A stretch of 16,784 bases of DNA from CANHCC01 sp040381555. GTDB lineage: Bacteria; Bacteroidota; Bacteroidia; J057; RFSG01. The notes beneath the pieces were generated by a model. It was not told where the DNA came from and made no database searches. It saw nothing but the letters and a program-made list of their open reading frames with translations. The DNA lies in NCBI GenBank assembly GCA_040381555.1, contig JBEIHC010000060.1:1-16784 (forward strand), written 5' to 3'. This document shows, one piece after another, positions 1-8,958 of the stretch. A program made the position numbers and the translations under genes. The stretch's first letter is position 1. The number at the start of each line of letters is the position of its first letter.

Positions 1-2255
1 CCATTGAAGACTTCTGATTTAAATGCCCCTGCTATGCAAATTTCAATTTGTGGGCGAATACTTTCCAGTCGTTCAGCATTTACAAGAGTTTTACCAGATT
101 TATCCCTAGGTATATTCTCATATAGTAATTCCATAGCTTTATGTAGAATGGACCCGATTTGTGCTGGGTCTATCTCTTCAGCAATTTGGGTGGGTTCTGT
201 TAATTTGAGCAAATATTTATAGGCAAATTTTAATTGACAATCTAGTAATTGATTAATGGCTGAGGGGGAAATTCCTTTTTTATAAATCGCCCTTAATGAT
301 TCAATTAATTCAGGATGGTCTGAATATCGAATTGTTGGGGGAGTGTGTATTTTTGATTCGACTGAACTTCTGATTTGAATTGTCTCTGCAATTAGAGAAG
401 GTAATTCATTTTCTAGTTGCAAGATGTATCGACTTTTTTCTCCCCCCTTTAACCCTTCTGATCCTGGTGTGTAAAATAAATAGAGTTCTGTTACCTGATG
501 CAACAATCGATAAAAGTAATAGGCATACGAGGCATCCTGAACATCTGGCAAGGGCAATCCGAAAGCTTTGCGTAAATTTTGGGGAATAAAAGAACTTCCA
601 TCTGGGGTAGGGGGAAAACTACCCTCCTCCATTGATAGGATAATCACTTTTTGGTAATCTAAGTTTCTACTTTCCAATACACCCATAATCTGTAAACCTT
701 CTAATGGCTCTCCAGAAAATGGAAGTTTTACCTGACTCAATACCTGGCTAAAAAGCGGATACCAGCCAACATCCTCTGTTTGGGTAGATTCCTCCTGAAT
801 TAAATCATTTAACCGATTAATTTGTGTATAGAGTTGATAGGAAAAATCTTGATTGATATCATAAAAATCTGTTTCCGTCTCGAAATTCTCAGCGAGCCAT
901 TGGATGATATTCAATAAGTGTTGGGGGAATTTCTTTTCCGAGCAAGGATTGAAAATTAATTGCCATAATGCTGCCTGAGGCGAATCGAATAGTATGCTCA
1001 GATCATCTTGTGAAATTCTAATCCGATTTATTTCTTTTAGATTTTCTGCTAATTTAATAGAAGTCTCATCCGAAATAAGAGGATGGCGAAGTAAACCTAA
1101 TACAGGCAGGTGCCAAAATTCTCTTTCTTTAGAGTCTGAAATGTTCTCTTGTAGTTGAATTAAATATTCAACCAAACTAAACCATGGGGTATGTTTTAAT
1201 GGATACCCCATAGTGATATTTATTTTTTTGACAGCCTTAGGTAAAGCATTTAATAGAGGAAATAGTAAGTCTTCAGCAGGAAGAATGATTGCGATTTCTT
1301 CCTCAGGAATTCCTTCTACTTCAATTAATTGCTCGATTAATTTTCCGGCAGCCATACATTGTTCTGTTTTGGATGGCAAGGGAATCTGATAAATTTTCTT
1401 CGCAGATTCAATTCCGGATGGAATTGCCGGTGGAAAATGTGATTTGAAGGATATGTCCTCTTTATATTTCCGTAAGAACTGTCCTGCTTCCTGATCTGCT
1501 TGGTTCAGATACCATGAATCAATGTCCCAAATACTCGTTGCATTTTTCTCTTGGATATATTTCTTGATAATGTATTCTTCACTGGTGCTGAGTAAATTAA
1601 ATCCAGCAAAAATATACGATTCAGATATTTCTGAATAGGGGATTTCCTTCTCTGCAACTTCCCTATATAGAAGTCCTTCATAGGCTAAATTTTTGCTCAA
1701 CAAGGTGGTTTTATACACCTGATATAATTGTCCTAATACTTCCCAGAAATAAGTAAAACTGCTTTTTTCATTCGAATTTTCTGTATGAATTGAATTCCAG
1801 AAACTCTTGAGTGCGGTTAGCTCATTTTCATCCATCCCTCCAAAAAAATCTTCAATTTCCTTTTGATCTTTTAGATTTTTAAATAGCAAATTAGAATTCC
1901 CCATCCATCTATCTATCTCATTAAAATCCTTTAATATAAGTTCGCCCCAAAAATAAAATTTTCCAAAACTTTCTTTTTGATCTGATATTTTTTCCCAACA
2001 TTGGTGCAATTCAGAAAGTAGCGTTAGTCGATCTGGAATGATTAAGGGACTACAACTTTGAATAAATGCTGAAATGGAAAATAATTTTGGACTCCAGATT
2101 GTTTTCCCTGCTTTTCTAGATAAATAGTTTGTAAAAAGTACAGCCGAGCGTTGATTAGGAAAGATAATATTCAGGTGCGATAAATCTTGTCCATATTCGG
2201 TTAATACTTTTGTCGCAAGTCCTTCGAGAAAATAATTACTACTATAATTTTTCAT
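1..2255 (-). CDS. addB: AddB-like subunit of helicase-nuclease (partial, C-terminus outside window)
   Basis: The minus-strand frame is open from an ATG at 2255 to the left edge (751 codons), so the C-terminus is missing. The product is the AddB-type partner of the AddA next door; together such proteins resect DNA double-strand ends to feed RecA. Three regions match Bacteroidota AddB-like proteins. Near the N-terminus is FPNQRSAVLF (residues 32-41), the degenerate Walker-A region. Around residues 310-355 are an AIILPAEDLL stretch and a TMGYPL segment. Around residues 510-580 come a GVLESRNLDYQKVIILSMEEG stretch and SFIPQNLRKAFGLP. Near the edge is SPSAINQLLDCQLKF with Cys673, the usual entry to the C-terminal PD-(D/E)XK nuclease; this Cys may be the first Fe-S ligand known in AddB, but the other ligands and the catalytic residues lie outside the window. 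The start is 2 bp after the addA stop, implying translational coupling. The family is clear; nuclease activity cannot be judged from this part. Confidence 0.85.
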   Translation of the reverse strand, partial: MKNYSSNYFLEGLATKVLTEYGQDLSHLNIIFPNQRSAVLFTNYLSRKAGKTIWSPKLFSISAFIQSCSPLIIPDRLTLLSELHQCWEKISDQKESFGKFYFWGELILKDFNEIDRWMGNSNLLFKNLKDQKEIEDFFGGMDENELTALKSFWNSIHTENSNEKSSFTYFWEVLGQLYQVYKTTLLSKNLAYEGLLYREVAEKEIPYSEISESYIFAGFNLLSTSEEYIIKKYIQEKNATSIWDIDSWYLNQADQEAGQFLRKYKEDISFKSHFPPAIPSGIESAKKIYQIPLPSKTEQCMAAGKLIEQLIEVEGIPEEEIAIILPAEDLLFPLLNALPKAVKKINITMGYPLKHTPWFSLVEYLIQLQENISDSKEREFWHLPVLGLLRHPLISDETSIKLAENLKEINRIRISQDDLSILFDSPQAALWQLIFNPCSEKKFPQHLLNIIQWLAENFETETDFYDINQDFSYQLYTQINRLNDLIQEESTQTEDVGWYPLFSQVLSQVKLPFSGEPLEGLQIMGVLESRNLDYQKVIILSMEEGSFPPTPDGSSFIPQNLRKAFGLPLPDVQDASYAYYFYRLLHQVTELYLFYTPGSEGLKGGEKSRYILQLENELPSLIAETIQIRSSVESKIHTPPTIRYSDHPELIESLRAIYKKGISPSAINQLLDCQLKFAYKYLLKLTEPTQIAEEIDPAQIGSILHKAMELLYENIPRDKSGKTLVNAERLESIRPQIEICIAGAFKSEVFN

Positions 2256-2257
2256 TT

Positions 2258-5200
2258 TTAGATTACCTTTATTAATTCAGGATTAGACGAGGGAAGATAT
2301 ATTAACCAGGCTTCAATTCCAGTGTAGTTCATTTGCTGGAGTAATGCCACATAGCCTAATAATTGTTCTCTATCCGAATTTCTCATTTTCCCGGTTTTAA
2401 AATCAATTAGAATTATCTTGTCATCTCCAAACATGATTCGATCTGGCCTACTAATATTTCCATTTGATTCTAAAATATCTACCTCCGTTCGTACTTCATA
2501 TTTGCCTGAAAACCATTCCTTGATTTGTGGATGCTCAAATAATGCATTTAGTTTTTTTTGAATAATAGTTTCCTCACTTGCAGTAATATGACCTTCGAAA
2601 ATTAACTTTTGAATGGCTATTTTTGAGTCCTTCTGGTGTTTTATTTGTGCAAGCAATGCATGGAGTATAATACCATACTCTGCTTTTTTGTTTTCTTTAG
2701 GTTGAACGGGTATTTTTCTAGCAATTTTCTTCACTTGGAGCCTATCCATCCAAATAGTCGAACGGAGTGATATCTTTTGGCTTTTATATTCTATTTGTTC
2801 CTGTGGAATTGTAATCTCTGTTAATGCCCCTGCAATAAACTCATTTTCTGTCTGACTAATAAGGCTGGTATTGTTAGCGCCAATTTCTAGTGCCTGATAA
2901 ATATGGGAAGAAATTCTACCCATTGAAAGATCTCCTTCTTTATTGCGATGAACTGGTAGTCCTACCCATAGAGCTTGAATTGGACGGGTATATGCTACAT
3001 AAATTAGATTTAGACTGTCTGCAAAGTTTAGCTGCATTTCTTCAAAGTAGTTTTCTGATAGTGCAGACTCCGACAATTTACTGCTAAATTTAACGGGTGC
3101 AAGTTCCATTTCATTCACTCCATTCTTTCTGGGATTGCACCATAGCCAAGGACTTCTATTCGCTCTGGGCAGAATGTCCCAATCGCAAAAAGGAATTAAG
3201 ACGATAGGAAATTCTAATCCTTTGGATTTATGGATAGTTAGTATTTTTATTGATTGATTCGTGTCAGACATTTGTATGGGTCTTATTCTACCGAAATATT
3301 CCCACCATTCTACGAATCTATCTGGATCAGGATTGTCCTCTTTTAGAAATTCTAAAACCGCATCTAAGAATCCAGTGATAAAGCCTGTCTCAGATTCCCA
3401 TTCGGCATCGTTAAGTTTGAAGATTCGAATTAATTCATTTACTAATTCAAATAAAGGTAGTTTTTTTAACTGAGTTCGGTAAATACTATTGAGCAGTTCT
3501 TCTGGAATTAAATTTATAGATTGGTTCATCCAATCCCTTGTCCATTCGTTTTCCTTTTTTTCGTATTTCCACAGAATACTCAGTGCCGCTTTGGCCGGCT
3601 GATCCTTATCATTGAGGAGAAATTTTAGTGCCTGGATTAGTAGCTGAACTGATTTTCCAGATTCGAGCGTTAGAGCTTCTGATGTGGTAACTGGGATTGT
3701 ATTTCTTCCAGAATCTCCTTCCATCAGGTAATTTAGGATTTCTGTTCCTTCCTTCTTGGTTCTCACGAGTATGGCCATAGATGACAAGGGGAATCCATGG
3801 TTCTGAAATTCAGTTATTTTAAGGTATAGATTTTCTAATGCCAGTGATTTCCATGTTGGATTTTCTTCTTCTTCTTCAGCTGCATTATGGTTTTGTTGTT
3901 TTAAATCTTTTATTTCAAAACAGTGGATGTTATAGTACCCGGAATGTACAATTTTATTTGTCTCTGGTACTTTCTGATTAGAATCCTGATAGAGTCCTTT
4001 AATTTGTTCAATCCATATATTTTTGTTTTTTTCAGAATCAGGGATTCTTTGATTGAGTTCATTTGCTGTAACCCAAGGAAGATTTTTAAATAATGAATTA
4101 TTCGATTCAATTATTATAGGTAAGCTTCTGTAATTGTATTCTAGTGTTTTATTTTGAATTAATTCTGCATGGATTCCAGATTTAAATTCTCCATATAGTA
4201 ATCTCCAGTCTCCATCTCTCCATCGATAAATGGATTGTTTAATGTCGCCTACAATTAGATTTTTTTCTCCAGACGCGAGACTATTAATAATAAGCGGTTT
4301 AAAGTTTTCCCATTGCGTTTTGGAGGTATCCTGAAATTCATCAATCAAATAATTCTTATAATAATTTCCTGCTTTCTCATAAATAAACGATGCGTCATTA
4401 TTCTGCATTATTTTGAATAATAGCAATGTTGTATCAGGTAGAAGCAGCACATTTTCTTGTTCACGGAATATTTTTAATTCTTCTCGAATAGATCCAATTA
4501 AACCCAGTATGTTTAAGTTTTTAACGATTTCAATCGCAGCTTTGTAAAATTTTATATTTATTTCCAGCCACTCCACTAATTGTTTAATGTCTGGTTGAAG
4601 TTTGTTTTGAATAATTGTAATGAACTCACTTCTTTTCTTATTGGATTTTGCGAAGCATTTTTCAGGGTCCTCAATCATTTGTAAAGCGCGTGGTCCTGGC
4701 AGTTCAATTTTACCCTCAGAAATTGCTATTAGGTAATCCACCAGCGAACCTCTTCCGAAATTAGAAAATTCAGAGGCAGCAATTCCTTCCTTTGTAAGGT
4801 TATTTAGAATTTGGCTTGCTGATTGTTTTGCTTTGTTTTTTCGAAATGCAATGTCTGAGTTTAGCTTGTTTTTATTGTGTTTAAATTCTTCGGAATGCAC
4901 ATGAAGCTGTTCCAAGGCATCCTCTTTTCTCATTAGGGATTCCCGAAACAGTTCTTTACCCAAGGCGATCATTTCTTGGCGAAAATCCCATTTTTCTCCT
5001 TGCTCTACTTTTTCTTCAGCTATTCGGATTATCCATTGATCTAATTCCGAATTTCCTGGGCTACCAATTTTCCCCAGTACTTGATGGGTTACTGCTTCTA
5101 ATACATAATTTACATCCAACTCAATTTTATATCCAGTCTGAAGTCCTGCTTCTCGTGTGAAGTTTCGGACAATTTTTTGGAAGAATGAATCGATTGTAGA

Positions 5201-5512
5201 TATTGCAAAGGACGAATAATTATGCAGTATGCCGCTCAGGACGGTGCCTGCTCTATGCATTAAGACTTCAAACGAAACATTTAGCAGGAGGCAGATTTCC
5301 TGCGCCATTGGCGAATGTTTGCCTTTTTGTATAGCAGATAATTCTTTAATAATCCTGGTTTTCATTTCTCCTGTAGCCTTGTTGGTAAAGGTCACAGCGA
5401 GAATATGTCGATAGGCAAATTTATATCCAGGACCTAAGGCTAATTGCAGATATTCTCGAGTTAAGGTATATGTTTTTCCCGAGCCTGCAGATGCTGAATA
5501 GACAGTAATCAT
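2258..5512 (-). CDS. addA: AddA-like UvrD/RecB-family helicase-nuclease subunit
   Basis: This 1084-aa protein is a complete superfamily 1A DNA helicase with a C-terminal RecB-type nuclease. Helicase motifs appear in order: Walker A SASAGSGKT (6-14, Lys13), motif Ia AVTFTNKATGEM (39-50), Walker B LIDEFQDTS (389-397), motif III VGDIKQSIYRWR (421-432), motif IV LEYNYRS (457-463), motif V ILTIHKSKGLEFP (757-769) and motif VI LIYVAYTRP (836-844). The nuclease domain keeps its metal-binding set: His951 in GIILHALL, Asp1024 in RPDRIMF, and Asp1037/Lys1039 in LIDFKTGK. Both ATPase and nuclease should therefore be active. By family knowledge it unwinds and degrades DNA from double-strand ends with AddB, generating 3' single strands for recombination. 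addB follows after 2 bp. No TAnnTTTG box is seen in the 101 bp before the gene, so it may share transcription with purM. Many databases would call it a UvrD-helicase domain protein or exodeoxyribonuclease V beta subunit; AddA fits better because the partner is AddB-like. Confidence 0.93.
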   Translation of the reverse strand: MITVYSASAGSGKTYTLTREYLQLALGPGYKFAYRHILAVTFTNKATGEMKTRIIKELSAIQKGKHSPMAQEICLLLNVSFEVLMHRAGTVLSGILHNYSSFAISTIDSFFQKIVRNFTREAGLQTGYKIELDVNYVLEAVTHQVLGKIGSPGNSELDQWIIRIAEEKVEQGEKWDFRQEMIALGKELFRESLMRKEDALEQLHVHSEEFKHNKNKLNSDIAFRKNKAKQSASQILNNLTKEGIAASEFSNFGRGSLVDYLIAISEGKIELPGPRALQMIEDPEKCFAKSNKKRSEFITIIQNKLQPDIKQLVEWLEINIKFYKAAIEIVKNLNILGLIGSIREELKIFREQENVLLLPDTTLLLFKIMQNNDASFIYEKAGNYYKNYLIDEFQDTSKTQWENFKPLIINSLASGEKNLIVGDIKQSIYRWRDGDWRLLYGEFKSGIHAELIQNKTLEYNYRSLPIIIESNNSLFKNLPWVTANELNQRIPDSEKNKNIWIEQIKGLYQDSNQKVPETNKIVHSGYYNIHCFEIKDLKQQNHNAAEEEEENPTWKSLALENLYLKITEFQNHGFPLSSMAILVRTKKEGTEILNYLMEGDSGRNTIPVTTSEALTLESGKSVQLLIQALKFLLNDKDQPAKAALSILWKYEKKENEWTRDWMNQSINLIPEELLNSIYRTQLKKLPLFELVNELIRIFKLNDAEWESETGFITGFLDAVLEFLKEDNPDPDRFVEWWEYFGRIRPIQMSDTNQSIKILTIHKSKGLEFPIVLIPFCDWDILPRANRSPWLWCNPRKNGVNEMELAPVKFSSKLSESALSENYFEEMQLNFADSLNLIYVAYTRPIQALWVGLPVHRNKEGDLSMGRISSHIYQALEIGANNTSLISQTENEFIAGALTEITIPQEQIEYKSQKISLRSTIWMDRLQVKKIARKIPVQPKENKKAEYGIILHALLAQIKHQKDSKIAIQKLIFEGHITASEETIIQKKLNALFEHPQIKEWFSGKYEVRTEVDILESNGNISRPDRIMFGDDKIILIDFKTGKMRNSDREQLLGYVALLQQMNYTGIEAWLIYLPSSNPELIKVI

Positions 5513-5530
5513 AGAGGCAATTTATTAATT

Positions 5531-5550
5531 AAACCCCGACGAATGGGTTT
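5531..5550 (-). terminator. Weak hairpin between purM and addA
   Basis: AAACCC (5531-5536) and GGGTTT (5545-5550) can pair into a 6-bp stem with an 8-nt loop. On the minus strand the stem is followed by AATTAATAAATT rather than a T-run, so it is a poor intrinsic terminator. It lies 18 nt before the addA start codon. It could be a weak purM terminator, a leader structure for addA, or chance in AT-rich DNA. Confidence 0.2.
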
Positions 5551-5613
5551 TTTGGGTTAATTTTTATTGTATTATTTTTATGCTTGAGATAAGCCAAGTT
5601 TCTGTCAATCTAA

Positions 5614-6786
5614 TCAACTATAAGAAAGTATCTCTTGATTCGGTAAAATAATATCAAGGGCCTTACCTGCGTATTTTTCTGTATGTCCACTTATATTCGC
5701 TTCTATTCCAAAGGATTTAGAAATATCAATAATTGTAGATGCATATTTTTCCTCCACATAGGTTTCAAGTCGATATCCCATATTATAGGTTTTATACATT
5801 TCCGCCCATGGGGTATTGGATAGTCTTTGAATTTCTTGAAAGAGGAAGGGTGCTTCTTTCAAATTGTTTTTGATAACCTTAACCTCTTGTAAAAAGTGCA
5901 GACATTTTGTTTGTCCTCCTCCGCTATTGTGTATCATGCCTTTAATAATTGGGCGACATTCAGAAAATATTTTGGCGATTAAAGGTAGATAGGTGCGTGT
6001 GGGGCTTAAAACCATTTGACCCATATTTAGGGAATGTCCTGGAACCTTATCCGTTACCTTCCAATTACCGCAGTACACTAAATTTTCGGGGGTAGAAGGT
6101 TCAATGGTTTCTGGATATAGGGTACGGTATTCAGGGGCAAATATTTCATGCCTGGCCGCGGTTAGTCCGTTACTCCCAATGCCACTATTATATTGCTGTT
6201 CATAGGTAGCCTGTCCGAAACTGGCGAAGCTAATCACTACCAGATCTGAGCAGATGCGGTGGTTATCAATTATTTCATTTCGGGGAATACGGCATGCCAA
6301 AGTAGAATCCACTACCACAGTGCGGATAAGATCGCCCATGTCTGCAGTTTCCCCCCCGCCACTCCAGATAGATAATCCTAAGGTCCGCATTTCGTCTAGG
6401 AATTTTTCTGTACCTTGAATAAGTGCTTTTATTACTTCCCCGGGAATCAGTTTTTTATTGCGCCCTATGGTAGAGGAGACTACCATATCCTTTACAGCAC
6501 CTGCACAAGCGACATCGTCTGTGTTCATGACCAATGCGTCTTGAGCTATTCCTTCCCATACAGCTAGGTCTCCAGTTTCTTTCCAGTATAGGTAGGCAAG
6601 TGCTGATTTAGTACCTGCACCATCTGCATGGATAATCAAGGCATCGTTTGGGTTATGAGCAATCAGGTCAGGAAGAATTTTACAGAATGCTCCCGGCACA
6701 ATCCCTTTATCTATTCCTGCTATGGCCGCGTGTACATCTTCTTTTCCGGAAGAAACACCTCTTTGATGATATCTATCAGAATTCAT
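5614..6786 (-). CDS. purM: Phosphoribosylformylglycinamidine cyclo-ligase (AIR synthase)
   Basis: The 390-aa product matches the long Bacteroidota form of PurM, which converts FGAM to AIR with ATP in the fifth step of de novo purine synthesis in the cytoplasm. It begins with RYHQRGVSSGKEDVHAAI (5-22), the conserved N-terminus of this subgroup. It then has HADGAGTKSALAY (53-65) in the ATP/substrate region, DALVMNTDDVACAGA (83-97) and the glycine-rich GGGETADMGD (143-152). It is longer than E. coli PurM (about 345 aa) and diverges from it, but this is normal for the phylum. The ATG at 6786 places the conserved N-terminus correctly and lacks a Shine-Dalgarno match. A strong hairpin ends 14 nt before the ATG, too close to leave room for a separate promoter in between; transcription probably reads through from upstream or starts inside the 3' end of the preceding gene. 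No other pur gene is in the window. Confidence 0.93.
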   Translation of the reverse strand: MNSDRYHQRGVSSGKEDVHAAIAGIDKGIVPGAFCKILPDLIAHNPNDALIIHADGAGTKSALAYLYWKETGDLAVWEGIAQDALVMNTDDVACAGAVKDMVVSSTIGRNKKLIPGEVIKALIQGTEKFLDEMRTLGLSIWSGGGETADMGDLIRTVVVDSTLACRIPRNEIIDNHRICSDLVVISFASFGQATYEQQYNSGIGSNGLTAARHEIFAPEYRTLYPETIEPSTPENLVYCGNWKVTDKVPGHSLNMGQMVLSPTRTYLPLIAKIFSECRPIIKGMIHNSGGGQTKCLHFLQEVKVIKNNLKEAPFLFQEIQRLSNTPWAEMYKTYNMGYRLETYVEEKYASTIIDISKSFGIEANISGHTEKYAGKALDIILPNQEILSYS

Positions 6787-6800
6787 AGGGGTATAAAATT

Positions 6801-6827
6801 AAACAGGCACCTAGAAGGTGCCTGTTT
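6801..6827 (-). terminator. Strong bidirectional hairpin after the OmpA-family gene
   Basis: AAACAGGCACC (6801-6811) and GGTGCCTGTTT (6817-6827) form a perfect 11-bp stem with a 5-nt loop (TAGAA). On the plus strand it runs into six T's in all (6825-6830). On the minus strand it continues as TTTAATTTTAT, a less perfect U-tract. It begins 10 bp beyond the stop codon of the OmpA-family gene, so it most likely ends that transcript. It also lies in what would be the leader of purM. Confidence 0.8.
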
Positions 6828-6837
6828 TTTAAGTTTC

Positions 6838-8874
6838 TTATTGCATGTTCATGGGTGGAGCATAATCAAAGGATTTAATCCTAAACTCCGTCCGGCGATT
6901 AATTTGTTCATCCATGTCAGACATTTCAGGATAAATTAATAAACGGGATTCTCCAAAACCGAAGTAACTCAATCGATCTTTAGCAACTGTTTTGGCTAAT
7001 AAATAATCTACAACAGATTTAGCCCGTCTCTGAGAGAGCTCAATATTATAAGGTTCCGTACCATTAGAATCGGTATGAGATCCAATCTCAATCGTAATCT
7101 GAGGATTGTCACGCATAATTTTCACTAAGCGATCTAATTCTGCCACCGATTCTGGTCTTAAATCCGCTTTGTCAAAATCATAATAGATATTTTGCAATAC
7201 AATTGGTTTGTCTAGTTCGATGCGCTCCAACAATACATCAATATCATATTCTAAATCGGTATCACGATTAATGCTATAGGTATTGAATGCTACCTCGTTG
7301 GCCAGATATTCCTTGGCATTACCCATTACAATATAACTTTTGCCTACAGCGAGGGTAAAGTTGTATACCCCATTTTGATCTGTGCGGAAAGTATCCAGAG
7401 GGGTAATATTCCCTTTGCCATCATCTTCAAATAAGATGGCATTGGCAAATGGAATGGCTACCTGCGTTGCCTTATCTCTAATTTGGCCGTGAACGGTCAC
7501 TTTATAAATTGGGGTAGGAATAAGATTAAAATCATAAATATCAAACTGACCAACCCCACCCGAACGATTGGAGCAAAAGTATCCGCCAAATTCTTCTTGT
7601 ACCCAAACCAGTCCAGCATCATCTGCACTGGAATTGATAGGGGTACCCATGTTTAAGGGCGTGTTCCATTTTCCTAAACTACCGGGTGCTTTGTAAATAT
7701 CATAACCACCAAATCCAAGTAAACCATTAGAAGAGTAATAAAGATTGCCATCTCTGCCTATTACAGGTTTGATTTCAGAGAAAGGGGTATTGATTTTTGC
7801 ACCGGCATTAATTGGGGTTGTCCAATTTTCTCCATCTTTCAGAGAATACCAGATATCTAATTTGCCATATCCTCCTTCTCTATCAGAAGTAAAGAACATA
7901 ATCTTGCCATCTGGAGTGAGCCAAGGGTCTTTGTCGTAGGTTGTTTTGGCTTGTACTTTCCCTCTACCATCCTCAAGTGTTTCTCTTCTTCCATTTATAC
8001 CTAGTACAAGTTTGGGTTCACCCCATTCCCTGGCTTCAGGATTATAGACAGATTCGTAGATACTACAGCTTAAATCACAGATGGAGAAATACATTTTTTT
8101 CCCATCCGGAGTAAAGCAGGAAGTACCATCATTCATTTTAGAGTTGATGGATCCGGGAAGTTGCAAAGGCTCAGTAAAAGTGCCTTTTGGGGTTCTTTTA
8201 ACCACCCATAGATCTGAATAGGCATCTACATCGAGGCCTTGATATTCTTTAGAGCCGGTAGATCCAGACCGGTGCGAAGTAAATACTATGCTAGAATCTC
8301 GATTATAAACCCAGATTGCTGGGAACATGTCAATACTGTTGCTGTTAAATTTTAAGTTTCGGATAGCAAATCGAGGTTCTTTTTGTAATTCTTTGATAGC
8401 CCAGTCACTGGAAGCAATATCACGGGCTGCTTGCAGCCCATATTCATCATTTCGATTGGGCCATACAGAGAGGAAGCGAGTATAGTAATACTTGGCTGTA
8501 TCATAATTGGTTTGGAGCTTATAAAGGTATCCCAGATGCCAAAGGATGGTATCGTTTTTATTGGGATCTACTCTGTAGGCTTCTTTGAACCAATTAATTG
8601 CTTCTTCATTTCTACCTAGAAACCCATTGCAACGGGCAATGCGGTATAGGGCAAGAAAGTTTTCCGGATTTCTTTGCAGTAAATCACGGTAGGCTTGTTC
8701 TGCAAGTTTGTATTTGAGTGTTTCGTACAGCAGATTGGCCTGTTCTTCTAGGGTTTTATCCTTTCTGGATATTTTATCCCTATCTTTTTGGGCATGAACG
8801 GCTGTAACCGTACAAAGTACAAACATCAGGGCCGAAATCCATCGTATCAAAAGGCTATGCATTAGGCTTGTCAT
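6838..8874 (-). CDS. OmpA-family protein with TPR, beta-propeller-like and regulatory domains (PorE-like)
   Basis: This 678-aa exported protein has four parts. A signal peptide (about 1-28, hydrophobic 8-25) ends in AVHAQ, a signal peptidase I site. TPR-like helices with NPENFLALYRIARC and NEEAINWFKEAY cover about 45-165. PD40/WD40-like propeller blades cover about 170-450, with repeats such as SSNGLLGFGGYDIY and CSNRSGGVGQFDIY. A carboxypeptidase-regulatory-like beta domain (about 458-550) starts HGQIRDKATQVAIPFANA. A C-terminal OmpA domain (about 563-668) has YYDFDKADLRPES, GSHTDSNGTEPYN and LSQRRAKSV; Asp602 and Arg617 correspond to the peptidoglycan-binding pair. This is the domain order described for PorE (PG1058) of the type IX secretion system in Porphyromonas gingivalis. 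By inference it links an outer-membrane machine to peptidoglycan. Several Bacteroidota paralogs share this order, so orthology to PorE is not certain. It has its own promoter, AAGGA just before the ATG, and a terminator after the stop. Confidence 0.88.
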   Translation of the reverse strand: MTSLMHSLLIRWISALMFVLCTVTAVHAQKDRDKISRKDKTLEEQANLLYETLKYKLAEQAYRDLLQRNPENFLALYRIARCNGFLGRNEEAINWFKEAYRVDPNKNDTILWHLGYLYKLQTNYDTAKYYYTRFLSVWPNRNDEYGLQAARDIASSDWAIKELQKEPRFAIRNLKFNSNSIDMFPAIWVYNRDSSIVFTSHRSGSTGSKEYQGLDVDAYSDLWVVKRTPKGTFTEPLQLPGSINSKMNDGTSCFTPDGKKMYFSICDLSCSIYESVYNPEAREWGEPKLVLGINGRRETLEDGRGKVQAKTTYDKDPWLTPDGKIMFFTSDREGGYGKLDIWYSLKDGENWTTPINAGAKINTPFSEIKPVIGRDGNLYYSSNGLLGFGGYDIYKAPGSLGKWNTPLNMGTPINSSADDAGLVWVQEEFGGYFCSNRSGGVGQFDIYDFNLIPTPIYKVTVHGQIRDKATQVAIPFANAILFEDDGKGNITPLDTFRTDQNGVYNFTLAVGKSYIVMGNAKEYLANEVAFNTYSINRDTDLEYDIDVLLERIELDKPIVLQNIYYDFDKADLRPESVAELDRLVKIMRDNPQITIEIGSHTDSNGTEPYNIELSQRRAKSVVDYLLAKTVAKDRLSYFGFGESRLLIYPEMSDMDEQINRRTEFRIKSFDYAPPMNMQ

Positions 8875-8902
8875 TTTTCCTTATAGGGCCTGAAAATGAG
8901 TT

Positions 8903-8933
8903 CAAACTTAGAAATTTATTTAGTCATCTCAAA
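8903..8933 (-). promoter_or_regulatory. Bacteroidota-type promoter of the OmpA-family gene
   Basis: On the minus strand, TTTG (8933-8930) is followed after exactly 19 bp by TAAGTTTG (8910-8903). This matches the TTTG-N19-TAnnTTTG consensus of the Bacteroidota primary sigma factor. Transcription should start near 8898, giving a leader of about 25 nt that contains an AAGGA purine box just before the ATG at 8874. Confidence 0.72.
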
Positions 8934-8958
8934 ACACTGATTACATCAAAGTACCAGT

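Noticed and set aside
4..589. Two plus-strand frames at the left edge
   Set aside because: The minus-strand frame across the same bases is open for 751 codons and encodes recognisable AddB-like sequence; the plus-strand frames are its shadows.
8810..8874. Lipoprotein signal in the OmpA-family protein
   Set aside because: The only Cys in the signal region is preceded by Leu (FVLC), which does not satisfy a lipobox, whereas AVHAQ is a good signal peptidase I site.
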